Assembly (NCBI RefSeq): GCF_030009775.1
Contig: NZ_JASCTH010000001.1
Coordinates: forward strand, 346,909-410,908
Direction of reading: 5' to 3'
Length of the DNA: 64,000 nucleotides
Origin: Actinoplanes sandaracinus
GTDB lineage: Bacteria; Actinomycetota; Actinomycetes; Mycobacteriales; Micromonosporaceae
In this document: in pieces, positions 1-7,700 of the stretch
Numbering within the stretch: position 1 is the first letter of the stretch
Layout of the letters: each line of letters starts with the position of its first letter
Program-made: the position numbers and the translations under genes
The notes under the pieces: model-generated
The model's input: only the letters and a program-made list of their open reading frames with translations
Databases searched by the model: none
What the model was told of the DNA's origin: nothing

Positions 1-46
1 ACCGGCCCGAACCGGAACGTGCGCTGCACCGGTCCCTGACAGGGGC

Positions 47-73
47 GGCCGCCGCCCTGGCGGGGCGGCGGCC
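47..73 (-). terminator. Intrinsic terminator hairpin after the formaldehyde-dehydrogenase-like gene
   Basis: A perfect 11-bp stem (GGCCGCCGCCC and its complement) closes a 5-nt loop just past the stop codon at 79-81. There is no clear T-run, which is usual for actinomycete terminators. Confidence 0.7.
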
Positions 74-78
74 TTCTC

Positions 79-1311
79 TCACCTCACCATGCCGTGCGGG
101 TCGAGCACGTACTTACGGGCCGCGCCCTGGTCGAACTCCCGGTAGCCCTGCGGGGCCTGGTCCAGGGGAATCGGCGTGGCGTTGACGTTCTTCGCGATCT
201 GCACCCGGTCATAGAGGATCGCCATCATCAACTGATGGTTGTACTTCATCACCGGGCACTGGCCGGTGACGAAGGAATGCGATTTCGCCCAGCCCATGCC
301 GAGCCGCAGCGAGAGGGAACCGACCTTCGCCGCATCGTCGACGCCGCCCGGGTCGCCGGTCACATAGAGCCCGGGGACGCCGATCGCGCCGCCCGCCCGA
401 GTCACGTCCATCAGCGAGTTCAGCACGGTCGCCGGCATCTCGGTCCCCGCGTCGCGCCCATGGCCGCGGGCCTCGAACCCGACCGCGTCGACGGCCGAGT
501 CGACCAGCGGCTGCCCGATCGCGGGAGCCGCCCTGCCGAGGATCTGCTGCACCTGATCCACCGGGTCGCCCTGGGTCACGTTGATCGTCTCGCAGCCGAA
601 GCTGCGAGCCTGCGCGAGCCTTTCGTCGTTGAGGTCGCCGACGATGACGACGGCCGCGCCGAGCAGGAACGCCGAGGTGGCCGCGGCCAGCCCGACCGGT
701 CCGGCGCCGGCGATGTAGACGGTGGAACCGGTTGTCACACCCGCGCTCACACAACCGTGGTAGCCGGTCGGGAAGATGTCGCTGAGCATGGCCAGGTCAA
801 GGATCTTCTCCAGCGCCTGGTCACGGTCGGGGAAGCGGAGCAGGTTCCAGTCGGCGTACGGCACCATCACGTACTCCGCCTGACCGCCGACCCAGCCGCC
901 CATGTCGACGTAGCCGTACGCCGAGCCCGGCCGGTCCGGGTTGACGTTGAGGCAGACGCCGGTCTTGCGCTCCTTGCAGTTGCGGCACCGGCCGCAGGAG
1001 ATGTTGAACGGCACCGACACGATGTCGCCGACCTTGGCGAACTCGACGTCCGGCCCGACGTCGACCACCTCACCGGTGATCTCGTGGCCGAGCACCAGGC
1101 CCTCGGGGGCGGTGGTCCGCCCACGGACCATGTGCTGGTCGCTGCCGCAGATATTGCTGACGACGGTCTTGAGGATCGCGCCGTGAGGTGTCCGGCGGCC
1201 CACGTTCATCTTGTTGACGCCGGGGCCGTCGCGCATCTCGTAGCCCGGGTAGTCGATCTCGCGGACCTCGACACGTCCGGGGCCCTGGTAGACAACCGCT
1301 CTGTTGCCCAT
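79..1311 (-). CDS. Zinc-dependent MDR dehydrogenase, glutathione-independent formaldehyde dehydrogenase type
   Basis: A 410-residue enzyme of the zinc-containing medium-chain dehydrogenase family. It most resembles the glutathione-independent formaldehyde dehydrogenases, which oxidise formaldehyde with tightly bound NAD. Visible are the catalytic zinc Cys in SNICGSDQH, the GHE motif (GLVLGHEITG), the structural-zinc cysteines in CGRCRNCKERKTGVC, and the Rossmann motif GAGPVGLAA. The long segment ending in the GHGRDAGTE stretch is typical of the FDH subgroup. I start at ATG 1311 because AAGGAGG lies 4 nt upstream. An in-frame start six codons earlier would put that ribosome site inside the gene. 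It is transcribed away from the kinase gene at 1441. The exact substrate is inferred from the family. Confidence 0.85.
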   Translation of the reverse strand: MGNRAVVYQGPGRVEVREIDYPGYEMRDGPGVNKMNVGRRTPHGAILKTVVSNICGSDQHMVRGRTTAPEGLVLGHEITGEVVDVGPDVEFAKVGDIVSVPFNISCGRCRNCKERKTGVCLNVNPDRPGSAYGYVDMGGWVGGQAEYVMVPYADWNLLRFPDRDQALEKILDLAMLSDIFPTGYHGCVSAGVTTGSTVYIAGAGPVGLAAATSAFLLGAAVVIVGDLNDERLAQARSFGCETINVTQGDPVDQVQQILGRAAPAIGQPLVDSAVDAVGFEARGHGRDAGTEMPATVLNSLMDVTRAGGAIGVPGLYVTGDPGGVDDAAKVGSLSLRLGMGWAKSHSFVTGQCPVMKYNHQLMMAILYDRVQIAKNVNATPIPLDQAPQGYREFDQGAARKYVLDPHGMVR

Positions 1312-1440
1312 GCTGCCTCCTTCGGTCACGGCCAGTCTTCACCGCAGAGTCACGCGAAGAGAACCGTCCGTAGTAGCGCATGCTGAACCACGCGCCGGCC
1401 ATACGTCCCAGGTGGCATCCGGGATGCCTCCCCAGGGTGG

Positions 1441-2304
1441 ATGACGCTTAGTGGTCCGCTCGACCAGAGTGGACGCGTGACCGGTTTCCGGAGTCGTGAC
1501 GTGGCGGGCGCGTTGGCGCCGTGCTCGCTGCTGATCGCGTGGACGCGATGGGCCGCCCCGCACATGCCGGCCGGCCGGGCGATCGACGCGATCGCCTACA
1601 GCCTGGTCGCCGTCAACGCGGTGGCGCTCGCCTGCCGACGGGCCGCCCCGCGCCGGGTCCTGGCCGTCACCACGGTCGTCAGCACGGCCTACATGTTCCT
1701 CGCCTACCCTTACGGCCCGGCGTTGCTGCCGTTCGCGATCGCCGTCTACACCGTCGCCCGTCACCTACCGTGGCGCACCGCCGCGATCGCCGCCGGGGCC
1801 GCGCTACCGGTCCTCGCCTCGCACAACGTCAGCGACGGCGTGAACGTGAGCGACCTCCTCGGCGTCTTTCCCGCCAGCGGATGGGTGGTGATGCCGTTCG
1901 CCCTCGGCAGCACCCTCGCTCTGCGCCGCGCGTCGGTCGCCCGGGACAGGCGCGAGGCCATCGAACGCGGCGTCCATGAGGAGCGGCTCCGGATGGCGCA
2001 GGAGGTGCACGACATCGTCGGCCACGGTCTCGCCGCGATCAAGATGCAGGCCGACATCGCCCTCCACGTGCTCGCCAAGCAGCCGGGCGTGGCCCGCCCC
2101 ACGCAGGAGGCGATCAGCACCACCAGCGCCCTGCGGATCAGGGTGACCAGCGCCTTCCGCGAGATGACGCCGCTCGACGGCGGCACCGGCATCGCCGGCA
2201 TGTGTGAGCGCATCGCCACTCTCGGCGGCCGGCTCACCGCCGGCCCGGCGCCGGATGCCCGTTTCATCGTCGACGCCTGGCTCCCCGCAGTGGGCACCCC
2301 ATGA
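1441..2304 (+). CDS. Degenerate NarL-type sensor histidine kinase lacking most of the ATPase domain
   Basis: The N-terminal half holds about four to five hydrophobic membrane segments. The dimerisation/phosphoacceptor helix follows, with the HisKA_3 box (QEVHDIVGHGLAAIKM; His in VHD). A complete kinase of this type would then have roughly 100 further residues carrying the N box (QEALTNVxxHA) and the Gly-rich lid. Here the sequence jumps from EAISTTS straight to ALRIRVTS and then to GTGIAGMCERIATLGG, the last part of HATPase_c. Reading frame is kept, so this looks like an internal deletion. The protein (287 residues) should not bind ATP normally. Its stop overlaps the start of the response regulator (ATGA). 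Confidence 0.75.
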   Translation: MTLSGPLDQSGRVTGFRSRDVAGALAPCSLLIAWTRWAAPHMPAGRAIDAIAYSLVAVNAVALACRRAAPRRVLAVTTVVSTAYMFLAYPYGPALLPFAIAVYTVARHLPWRTAAIAAGAALPVLASHNVSDGVNVSDLLGVFPASGWVVMPFALGSTLALRRASVARDRREAIERGVHEERLRMAQEVHDIVGHGLAAIKMQADIALHVLAKQPGVARPTQEAISTTSALRIRVTSAFREMTPLDGGTGIAGMCERIATLGGRLTAGPAPDARFIVDAWLPAVGTP

Positions 2305-2955
2305 TCACGGTCCTGGTCGCCGACGACCAGAATCTGGTGCGGCTTGGTCTGCGCACCCTGCTGACCAGCGAAGACGACCTCACGATCGTGGGTGAGGCGG
2401 CCGACGGGCTGGCCGCCGTCGAGATGGCCGAGAAACTGCGGCCCGACGTGGTGCTGATGGACGTCCGGATGCCCGGCATCGACGGCCTGGAAGCCACCCG
2501 CCGCATCACGACCAGCGCGTTCCTGACCGCCACCCGGGTCATCGTGCTCACCACGTTCGAGCGCGACGAGTACGTCTTCGAGGCCTTGCGGCTCGGCGCC
2601 AGCGGATTCCTGCTCAAGGACATCCCGCCCGTCATGCTGCTCGACGCGATCCGCACGGTCGCCGACGGTGGCGCGCTGCTCTCGCCGTCGGTCACCCGCA
2701 CCCTGGTTCGCGAGTTCGTCACCAAGGGCCCACGCCGGCTGATCCCCCACCCACGGCTCGACCGGCTCACCGACCGGGAACGCGAGGTGGTGACGCTGAC
2801 CGCTGAAGGCCTGACCAACCACGAGATCGCCGGCCGGCTGGTGGTCAGCCCGGCGACGGCCCGCACCCACGTGAGCCGGGCGATGGTCAAACTGGGCGCC
2901 CGCGACCGGGCCCCAACTGGTGGTCTTCGCCTTCCCGTCAGGCCTGGCCTCGTGA
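2301..2955 (+). CDS. NarL/LuxR-family response regulator with a 3' frameshift
   Basis: The receiver domain carries the acidic pair (VADDQN), the phosphoacceptor Asp in VLMDVRMPG, the Thr in VLTTFE and the Lys in FLLKDI. The LuxR helix-turn-helix follows (LTDREREVVTLTAEG through ATARTHVSRAMVKLGARDRA). After codon GCC at 2910-2912 the frame breaks. The run of C at 2911-2914 has one base too many. Removing one C restores the normal ending AQLVVFAFPSGLAS and a stop at 2953-2955, 4 nt before the convergent TetR stop. As sequenced, translation would run on to 3245 through the antisense of tetR. It may be a sequencing error or real decay, since its partner kinase is also damaged. Confidence 0.75.
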
Positions 2956-2959
2956 CAGC

Positions 2960-3574
2960 TCAGGAGGCCGCGCCGCGCAGGACCGCGTCGACCACGGTCT
3001 CGGCGAACTTCTCCTCCGGCACCCCCAGGTTCAGCCGCAGCATCGACTGCATCATCCCCGGCGCGGACAGCATCAGCTGCGTCATCTCGACGTCGAGGTC
3101 GGCACGCAGCTCGCCGGTCTCGACACCACGCCGCAGCACCTGGCGGGTCATCTCACGCCGGGGCTCGACGAATGCCTCATACATCCGGCCCAGCTCGGTG
3201 TCCTTGAGCAGTTCGGGGAGCAGGCAGGCGGTCACCTTGCTGTAACGCTGAGCGCGAGGTGTGCGGTGCGCCCGGACCAGGGCGATCAGGTCCTCCCGCA
3301 CCGATCGGCCGGACGGTTCGGGCAGCGGCCCCTTCATCGCGCGGACTGCGTCGATGAGCAAAGCCTCCTTGTTGGGCCACCGGCGGTAGATCGTCGCCTT
3401 GCCGACGCCGGCCTTGGCTGCCACCGCCTCGATCGAGATGGCGGCGACGCTCTGCCCATCGCTCAGCAACGCCAGAACCGCGTCGAGGATGCTCTCGTCG
3501 GCTTGGGCGTTGCGGGGCCGACCAGCGGCTTTGCGCTCCTGGCCGGCCCCGGTGCTGGTGCTCATGGCGTTCAT
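2960..3574 (-). CDS. TetR-family repressor of the adjacent efflux pump
   Basis: A 204-residue TetR-type regulator. The N-terminal helix-turn-helix is clear (ILDAVLALLSDG, VAAKAGVGKATIYRRWPNK), followed by a larger helical C-terminal ligand domain. It lies 14 nt downstream of the DHA2 transporter gene on the same strand, so the two are probably cotranscribed. The likely role is autoregulation of the pump through the inverted repeats at 5204-5266. The start is uncertain: ATG 3574 or ATG 3565, neither with a strong ribosome site. The inducer is unknown. Confidence 0.85.
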   Translation of the reverse strand: MNAMSTSTGAGQERKAAGRPRNAQADESILDAVLALLSDGQSVAAISIEAVAAKAGVGKATIYRRWPNKEALLIDAVRAMKGPLPEPSGRSVREDLIALVRAHRTPRAQRYSKVTACLLPELLKDTELGRMYEAFVEPRREMTRQVLRRGVETGELRADLDVEMTQLMLSAPGMMQSMLRLNLGVPEEKFAETVVDAVLRGAAS

Positions 3575-3588
3575 TGTTACCGAGCGGT

Positions 3589-5175
3589 TTACGCGTCGGC
3601 CAATTCCCGGCCCGGCACTTCAGCCGGACCCGCCGCCGTCGTGGGCGCCGAGGTGTCCGCCGGCCGCCTGCCTGGCAGCCAGAGCACCGCCACGAGGACG
3701 CCCAGCACAGCGAAGACGGTCGACCCGACAGCCGCGTAGTGCATCGCGGTGACGAACGCGGCGTTGGCCTCGTTCAGCAGCGCCGGCGCGGCCGGGCCCG
3801 CCTGGCCGGCCACCGCGTAGGCGCCGGCGATCGACTCACGGGCCAGGTCGGCGGCGGCTTCCGGCAGCCCCGCCGGCTCGGCCAGCCGGCTGCGGTAGAC
3901 CGAGGAGACGACCGCGCCGAGGACCGCCACACCCAGTGCTCCGCCGAGCTGGCGGATCGTGTTGCTGATCGCCGAACCGACGCCGGCCTTCTCCCGCGGC
4001 AACGCCGACATGATCGCCTCGGTAGCCGGCGGCATCACGTTCGCCATGCCGACGCCTTGCACGAAGAACGCGACTGCGACCAGAGCGATCGGGGTTTCGA
4101 TGCCGATGAACGTCCAGATGGCGAGACTGCTCGCGACCAGGATCAGACCGACGGTGCTGACCGCTTTCGGGCCGAACCGCTTGACCATCGAGGCGCTGGC
4201 CGGCGCGAAGATCATCTGGCCGAGCGCGAACGGGACGAAGAGCGCGCCCGAGGCGAGCGGACCATACCCACGGACCATCTGCAGGTAGAAGGCGCCGAAG
4301 AACATCGAGCCCATCGCTGCGAAGAAGACCAGGCCGATGATGCCGGTGGAGGCGGAGAACTGCCGGTTCGCGAAGAGGCGGACATCCAGCGACGGGAAGG
4401 CGATCCGGCGCTCGTAGAACACGAACCCGATGAGCACCAGCACGCCCGTGACGAGGGTGGACCAGGCGGCCGGCTCGCCGAAGCCGTCCTCACCGCCCTT
4501 GATCACACCGTAGGTGAGCAGGGTAAGGCCGACGATGGAGAGCAGAACGCCCAGCACATCGATCCGGCCCGGCTTCGGGTCGCGGGACTCCGGCACGAGC
4601 ACGCCCACCAGCACCACACCGGCGATGACGATCGGCACGTTGATCAGGAAGACCGAACCCCACCAGAAGTGCTCCAGCAGCACGCCCCCGAGCACCGGCC
4701 CGATGGCGACGGCCAAGCCGACGGCGCCGGCCCAGACTCCGATGGCGCGGGGCCGCTCCCGCGGGTCGAAGACGTTCGCGATGATCGAGAGGGTCGCCGG
4801 CATGACGGCTGCCGCGCCGAGGCCCATCACCGCGCGGGCGGCGATGAGCTGGTCGGGCGACGACGAGTATGCCGAGATCAGCGACGCGACACCGAAGATG
4901 ACGAGACCGGCGATCAGGCTGAGGCGGCGGCCCCACCGGTCGGCCAGGATGCCGGCGGTGAAGAGCAACCCGGCGAAGACCAGGGTGTACGAATTGATTG
5001 CCCACTCGAGTTCGCTCTGCGTGGCGCCGACCCCGCGGACCGGGTCAGCGATGGTGCTCATCGCGACGTTGAGCACGGTGTTGTCGAGCACGACCACCAG
5101 CAGGCTGATGACCAGCACTCCGAGAATCGCCCAGCGCCGGGGGTGCCCGGTCTGAGGTTGAGCTTGGGTCTTCAT
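3589..5175 (-). CDS. DHA2-family (EmrB/QacA-type) MFS drug exporter
   Basis: A 528-residue integral membrane protein with about 14 hydrophobic segments. It carries the DHA2 signature after helix 1 (VVVLDNTVLNVAMSTI), the motif A region (GILADRWGRR) and motif C (VGLAVAIGPVLGGVLLE). Members export lipophilic drugs or cationic antiseptics by proton antiport. Start ATG 5175 has GGGGGA about 9 nt upstream. Cotranscription with the TetR gene downstream, and operators just upstream, point to substrate-induced expression. The substrate cannot be told from the sequence. Confidence 0.88.
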   Translation of the reverse strand: MKTQAQPQTGHPRRWAILGVLVISLLVVVLDNTVLNVAMSTIADPVRGVGATQSELEWAINSYTLVFAGLLFTAGILADRWGRRLSLIAGLVIFGVASLISAYSSSPDQLIAARAVMGLGAAAVMPATLSIIANVFDPRERPRAIGVWAGAVGLAVAIGPVLGGVLLEHFWWGSVFLINVPIVIAGVVLVGVLVPESRDPKPGRIDVLGVLLSIVGLTLLTYGVIKGGEDGFGEPAAWSTLVTGVLVLIGFVFYERRIAFPSLDVRLFANRQFSASTGIIGLVFFAAMGSMFFGAFYLQMVRGYGPLASGALFVPFALGQMIFAPASASMVKRFGPKAVSTVGLILVASSLAIWTFIGIETPIALVAVAFFVQGVGMANVMPPATEAIMSALPREKAGVGSAISNTIRQLGGALGVAVLGAVVSSVYRSRLAEPAGLPEAAADLARESIAGAYAVAGQAGPAAPALLNEANAAFVTAMHYAAVGSTVFAVLGVLVAVLWLPGRRPADTSAPTTAAGPAEVPGRELADA

Positions 5176-5203
5176 GAACGGCGTCCCCCGATACCTTTCC
5201 GAG

Positions 5204-5218
5204 ACGGAATCGTTCCGT
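5204..5218. promoter_or_regulatory. Candidate TetR operator 1 upstream of the DHA2 exporter
   Basis: Perfect inverted repeat ACGGAA-TCG-TTCCGT, 29 bp upstream of the transporter start. Size and symmetry fit a TetR-family operator. Confidence 0.6.
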
Positions 5219-5251
5219 ATCTCAGGGCAACCTATCGCCGCCCCCAGAAAA

Positions 5252-5266
5252 ACGGAACGGTCTCGT
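5252..5266. promoter_or_regulatory. Candidate TetR operator 2, degenerate copy
   Basis: ACGGAA-CGG-TCTCGT repeats the operator-1 pattern 48 bp further upstream. The left half-site is identical and the right one matches 4 of 6 bases. On the minus strand, 13 of 17 positions match operator 1. Confidence 0.45.
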
Positions 5267-5305
5267 ATCGAAAGTGTCCCCGGTCACCCTGGTTACTTCT
5301 CCGCC

Positions 5306-5422
5306 TCGGCCCGCACTCAACCTCAAGCCCGTCCCGGTCGCCGCTCCACCCGGCCGGCTCTCACTCGGCCCGCACTCAACCTCAGACCGTCCCGGTCGCC
5401 GCTCCACCCGGCCGGCTCTCAT
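5306..5422. repeat. Tandem repeat, two copies of a ~59-bp unit
   Basis: Two near-identical units begin TCGGCCCGCACTCAACCTCA at 5306 and 5365, so the period is 59 bp. The second copy differs by one small indel. It lies in gene-free DNA upstream of the efflux gene. Confidence 0.8.
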
Positions 5423-5497
5423 CGTGCTCCCCCCTCGCAGCCCGGCCCGTGACCCCAGCTGGGCCGCCTCTTCCCGACGGCCCACCCCTCCCACCCC

Positions 5498-5670
5498 GGC
5501 ACGGCCCTCCCACTCTCCACGCCCGCCTCCGGGATCCCGGCCCGCTTTCCCCGCACGGCACGGCCCTCCCACTCTCCACGCCCGCCTCCGGGATCCCGGC
5601 CCGCTTTCCCCGCACGGCACGGCCCTCCCACTCTCCACGCCCGCCTCCGGGATCCCGGCCCGCTTTCCCC
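5498..5670. repeat. Tandem repeat, about 2.9 copies of a different 59-bp unit
   Basis: Units beginning GGCACGGCCCTCCCACTCTC start at 5498, 5557 and 5616, an exact 59-bp period, with essentially perfect copies. The sequence is unrelated to the 5306 repeat although the period is the same. 59 is not a multiple of 3, so coding use is unlikely. Confidence 0.85.
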
Positions 5671-5699
5671 ACGCATGGTCGGCACGGGGCGGGGGCGGC

Positions 5700-5960
5700 G
5701 CAGCGGAAAAGGCAGGCCGAGTCGGCAAGGCAGTCGGACGGCCGATTCGGGCGAACGGGCGGGCACGCGTTTGGGTAGACGGACGGACGGGCTGGCTGGA
5801 TGGCGGACGGCCAGGCGGACGGGCAAACGCCCGGGCAGACGAGCGGACGAGCGGACGGACGACCAGACCGCCAGGCCGGCGGACGGACGGCCGCGCGGGC
5901 AGGCTGGCGGACGGACGGCCAAGCGGGCAGACGGGACGGCCAAGCAAGTGGTCTGGCCAG
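5700..5960. repeat. Low-complexity CGGACGG-rich tract
   Basis: An irregular run of GGACGG/GGCGGACGG words with no conserved protein in any frame. The long open frames over it are composition artefacts. I see no gene here. Confidence 0.5.
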
Positions 5961-5988
5961 GGCAGACCCGGAAGCGTGTCCAGACAAG

Positions 5989-6020
5989 GACGTCCCCGGC
6001 TGCGGCTGGCCGGGGACGTC
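5989..6020 (-). terminator. Intrinsic terminator after the 145-aa hypothetical gene
   Basis: Perfect 12-bp stem GACGTCCCCGGC with an 8-nt loop, 28 bp past the stop of the minus-strand gene at 6048. Confidence 0.65.
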
Positions 6021-6047
6021 AGGGGCGGAGCGGGTAGCCGGCGGCGG

Positions 6048-6485
6048 TCAAACGGTGACGCCGCCAGTGGTCGGGGCCGGTTCGGTGGTGGCGAGAGTGA
6101 CACGCTGCGGCACCCGCACCCGTGGGATCGACGCTGCGCCCGCACCGGCGGTCGGCCGGGGCCGGCGCGGCTGGACGCGACCGGCACTGCCGCCACGCCC
6201 GGGGTAGATCAGCAGGCCATTGACCGGGTCGGGGACGGCGTCGAATGCGGCCCGGACAGCCGGCAACTCACGGAAGTCGGTCCAGGAGCCGGAGGAGAGT
6301 GAAGCATCCGAGGGACTGAAGGCGATCTCGAACAGGACGCCCCAGGAGAACGCCCGCCAGGTCCAGTCGCGGGCGCCGAAGGCGATGGCCCCGGAGACCA
6401 TGATCTCCTCGTGCGTGTCGCGCCAGTGGGCCGCGGACGAGTGCGGCCCGTCCAGGACTTCGATTGACCACCAATGCAGGCTCAT
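6048..6485 (-). CDS. Conserved actinobacterial hypothetical protein
   Basis: About 145 residues, soluble, with no signal peptide. The opening MSLHWWSIEVLDG and the segment LPAVRAAFDAVPDPVNGLL followed by a Pro/Arg-rich tail (GGSAGR, PRRPRPTAGAGAA) match a small actinobacterial family I recall without a known function. I chose ATG 6485 (MSLHWW) over ATG 6497 because family members begin there. It stands alone, with a terminator downstream. Confidence 0.6.
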   Translation of the reverse strand: MSLHWWSIEVLDGPHSSAAHWRDTHEEIMVSGAIAFGARDWTWRAFSWGVLFEIAFSPSDASLSSGSWTDFRELPAVRAAFDAVPDPVNGLLIYPGRGGSAGRVQPRRPRPTAGAGAASIPRVRVPQRVTLATTEPAPTTGGVTV

Positions 6486-6694
6486 ATCGACCACCATCGC
6501 GCCATCTAAGGTGACCCGATGCTACTGCCGCGCGGTGATCAGCTGGGCGATTCGGCACATCCGGCGGTGAAGTTGGCACCCGGCATGGCCGCAATGCCGG
6601 CAGCGGCCGCGACCTGGTCGAGCGGGCGCGTCGGCTGGGAAGACGTCCGGGAAGAGATCCAGGACGCCACAGTGGGCAAGGATCCGCCGGGGGG

Positions 6695-6823
6695 CGCGTC
6701 GGCCTCGGCGGACATCAACACGTCTGCGAACGCTTTCACCATCGCCCGCAGTAGATCAGGGATCGCCGATTCCAGACGATCGCGCAACAACGCGGGGACG
6801 CTCACACTCGATTCTGCGGCCAT
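6695..6823 (-). pseudogene. N-terminal fragment of an IS256-family (mutator) transposase
   Basis: The first ~43 residues (MAAESSVSVPALLRDRLESA, then LLRAMVKAFADVLMSAEADA) are those of IS256-family transposases. A good ribosome site (GGAGAG) precedes ATG 6823. Homology then stops and the frame continues into unrelated sequence up to 6539. The DDE catalytic core is absent, so this is a dead remnant. Confidence 0.75.
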
Positions 6824-6935
6824 CGCAGTCTCTCCTTCGTAATCTCGACAATCCGAAGGATGTGCGGTGGCCGCCTCATTCATTCCGACAGTCCAGGTCA
6901 TACACCACTTCGGTGGAGGTGACCGGCGGACGCCG
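6695..6935 (-). mobile_element. Left-end remnant of an IS256-family insertion sequence
   Basis: It covers the transposase fragment and the ~110 bp upstream of it. The upstream DNA includes the terminal-repeat-like stretch with ACACCACTTCGGTGGA around 6902-6917, typical of actinomycete IS256-type ends. No matching right end was found in the window. Confidence 0.6.
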
Positions 6936-6939
6936 ACCG

Positions 6940-7090
6940 GGGGCACCGGAGCTACCCGGCCAGACGGCAACCCAGCCATGAGCCGCCCGGACAAGCGGCG
7001 ACCCAGCCGAGGAGCAGTCCGGTCGGGAGGCGATCCGGCGGGGAACAGCCGGTCAGGAGACGACCCGACTGAGGAACCGCCAGCCGACCG
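6940..7090. repeat. Degenerate ~31-bp repeat array, block 1
   Basis: About four diverged units of the pattern GGCGACCCAGCCGAGGAGCA followed by GTCCGGTC. The period is about 30-33 bp, so the reading frame drifts from unit to unit. No gene is supported here. Confidence 0.55.
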
Positions 7091-7258
7091 GAAGGGTGCG
7101 TCGACGGGCGCACGGTGGCCAAGTCGACCCTGGCCAGCTGGTCGTGAGCGCGGTTTTCCAGCGGGTCGAGACGGTCCTCACCGCCAACTGCCAGAACTGG
7201 CCAAGATCGAACCTAGTTCGGGTGCTTCCCATGATCGCGGCCTCCTTCGCCGGTTGTA

Positions 7259-7327
7259 GATCTGCTGGCCGTGCGAATCCGCGGTCAAAACGGCCGTGAG
7301 ACAGCGCTTCCGCACGGCCAGCAGATC
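7259..7327. repeat. 17-bp perfect inverted repeat
   Basis: GATCTGCTGGCCGTGCG at 7259-7275 and its exact complement at 7311-7327, separated by 35 nt. The repeat extends a few more bases with mismatches. It could be a large hairpin or the ends of a lost mobile element. Confidence 0.65.
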
Positions 7328-7404
7328 AACTCACCTGAAAGCCAACAGGCGAAGGCTGGTGTCGCGCTTACACCGTTACCAAGGCGTTCCCGGCCAACCG
7401 ACGA

Positions 7405-7700
7405 CCCGGCCGGGAAACGTTGCGGTCAACGGCGACACCGCCGGAGAACGATCCGATCAATCGGCACGCTCGCCGCAGACCGGCCCAGCCCACAGCGACA
7501 CCGCCGGGGAGCGTTGCGGTCAAACGGCGGGCCCGCCGCAGACCGGCTCGGCCAAGGAGGGACCCCGCCAGAGAACGGCCCAGCCAAAACAGCAAACCCG
7601 TCGAGGAACGGTCTGGTCAACGGTGATCCAGCCGAGGAGCGGTCCGGCTAAACAGCGACCTCCCCAAAGAAGGGTCCGGCCGGGCGGCGGTGCGGTTCGG
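7405..7700. repeat. Degenerate ~31-bp repeat array, block 2
   Basis: Around nine diverged units such as GGCGACACCGCCGGAGAACG followed by ATCCGATCAAT, of 30-34 bp each. They clearly belong to the family seen at 6940-7090. No CRISPR-like unique spacers of constant length alternate with the repeats. The stretch 7091-7700 holds no supported gene. Confidence 0.55.

Noticed and set aside
2956..3245. Extension of the response regulator frame to 3245
   Set aside because: It is antisense to the TetR gene and follows a 1-nt shift. The normal family ending lies in the neighbouring frame, with stop at 2953-2955.
3574..5778. Long plus-strand open frame of over 700 codons
   Set aside because: It is the antisense shadow of the MFS gene, Arg/Asp-rich and without homology; GC-rich codon bias makes such frames common.
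5222..6302. Several long open frames over the 59-bp repeats
   Set aside because: Sequence is low-complexity and the repeat period is not a multiple of three, so no conserved protein is plausible.
7405..7700. Possible CRISPR array
   Set aside because: The units are diverged along their whole length and directly adjoining, with no unique spacers of constant size and no cas genes.
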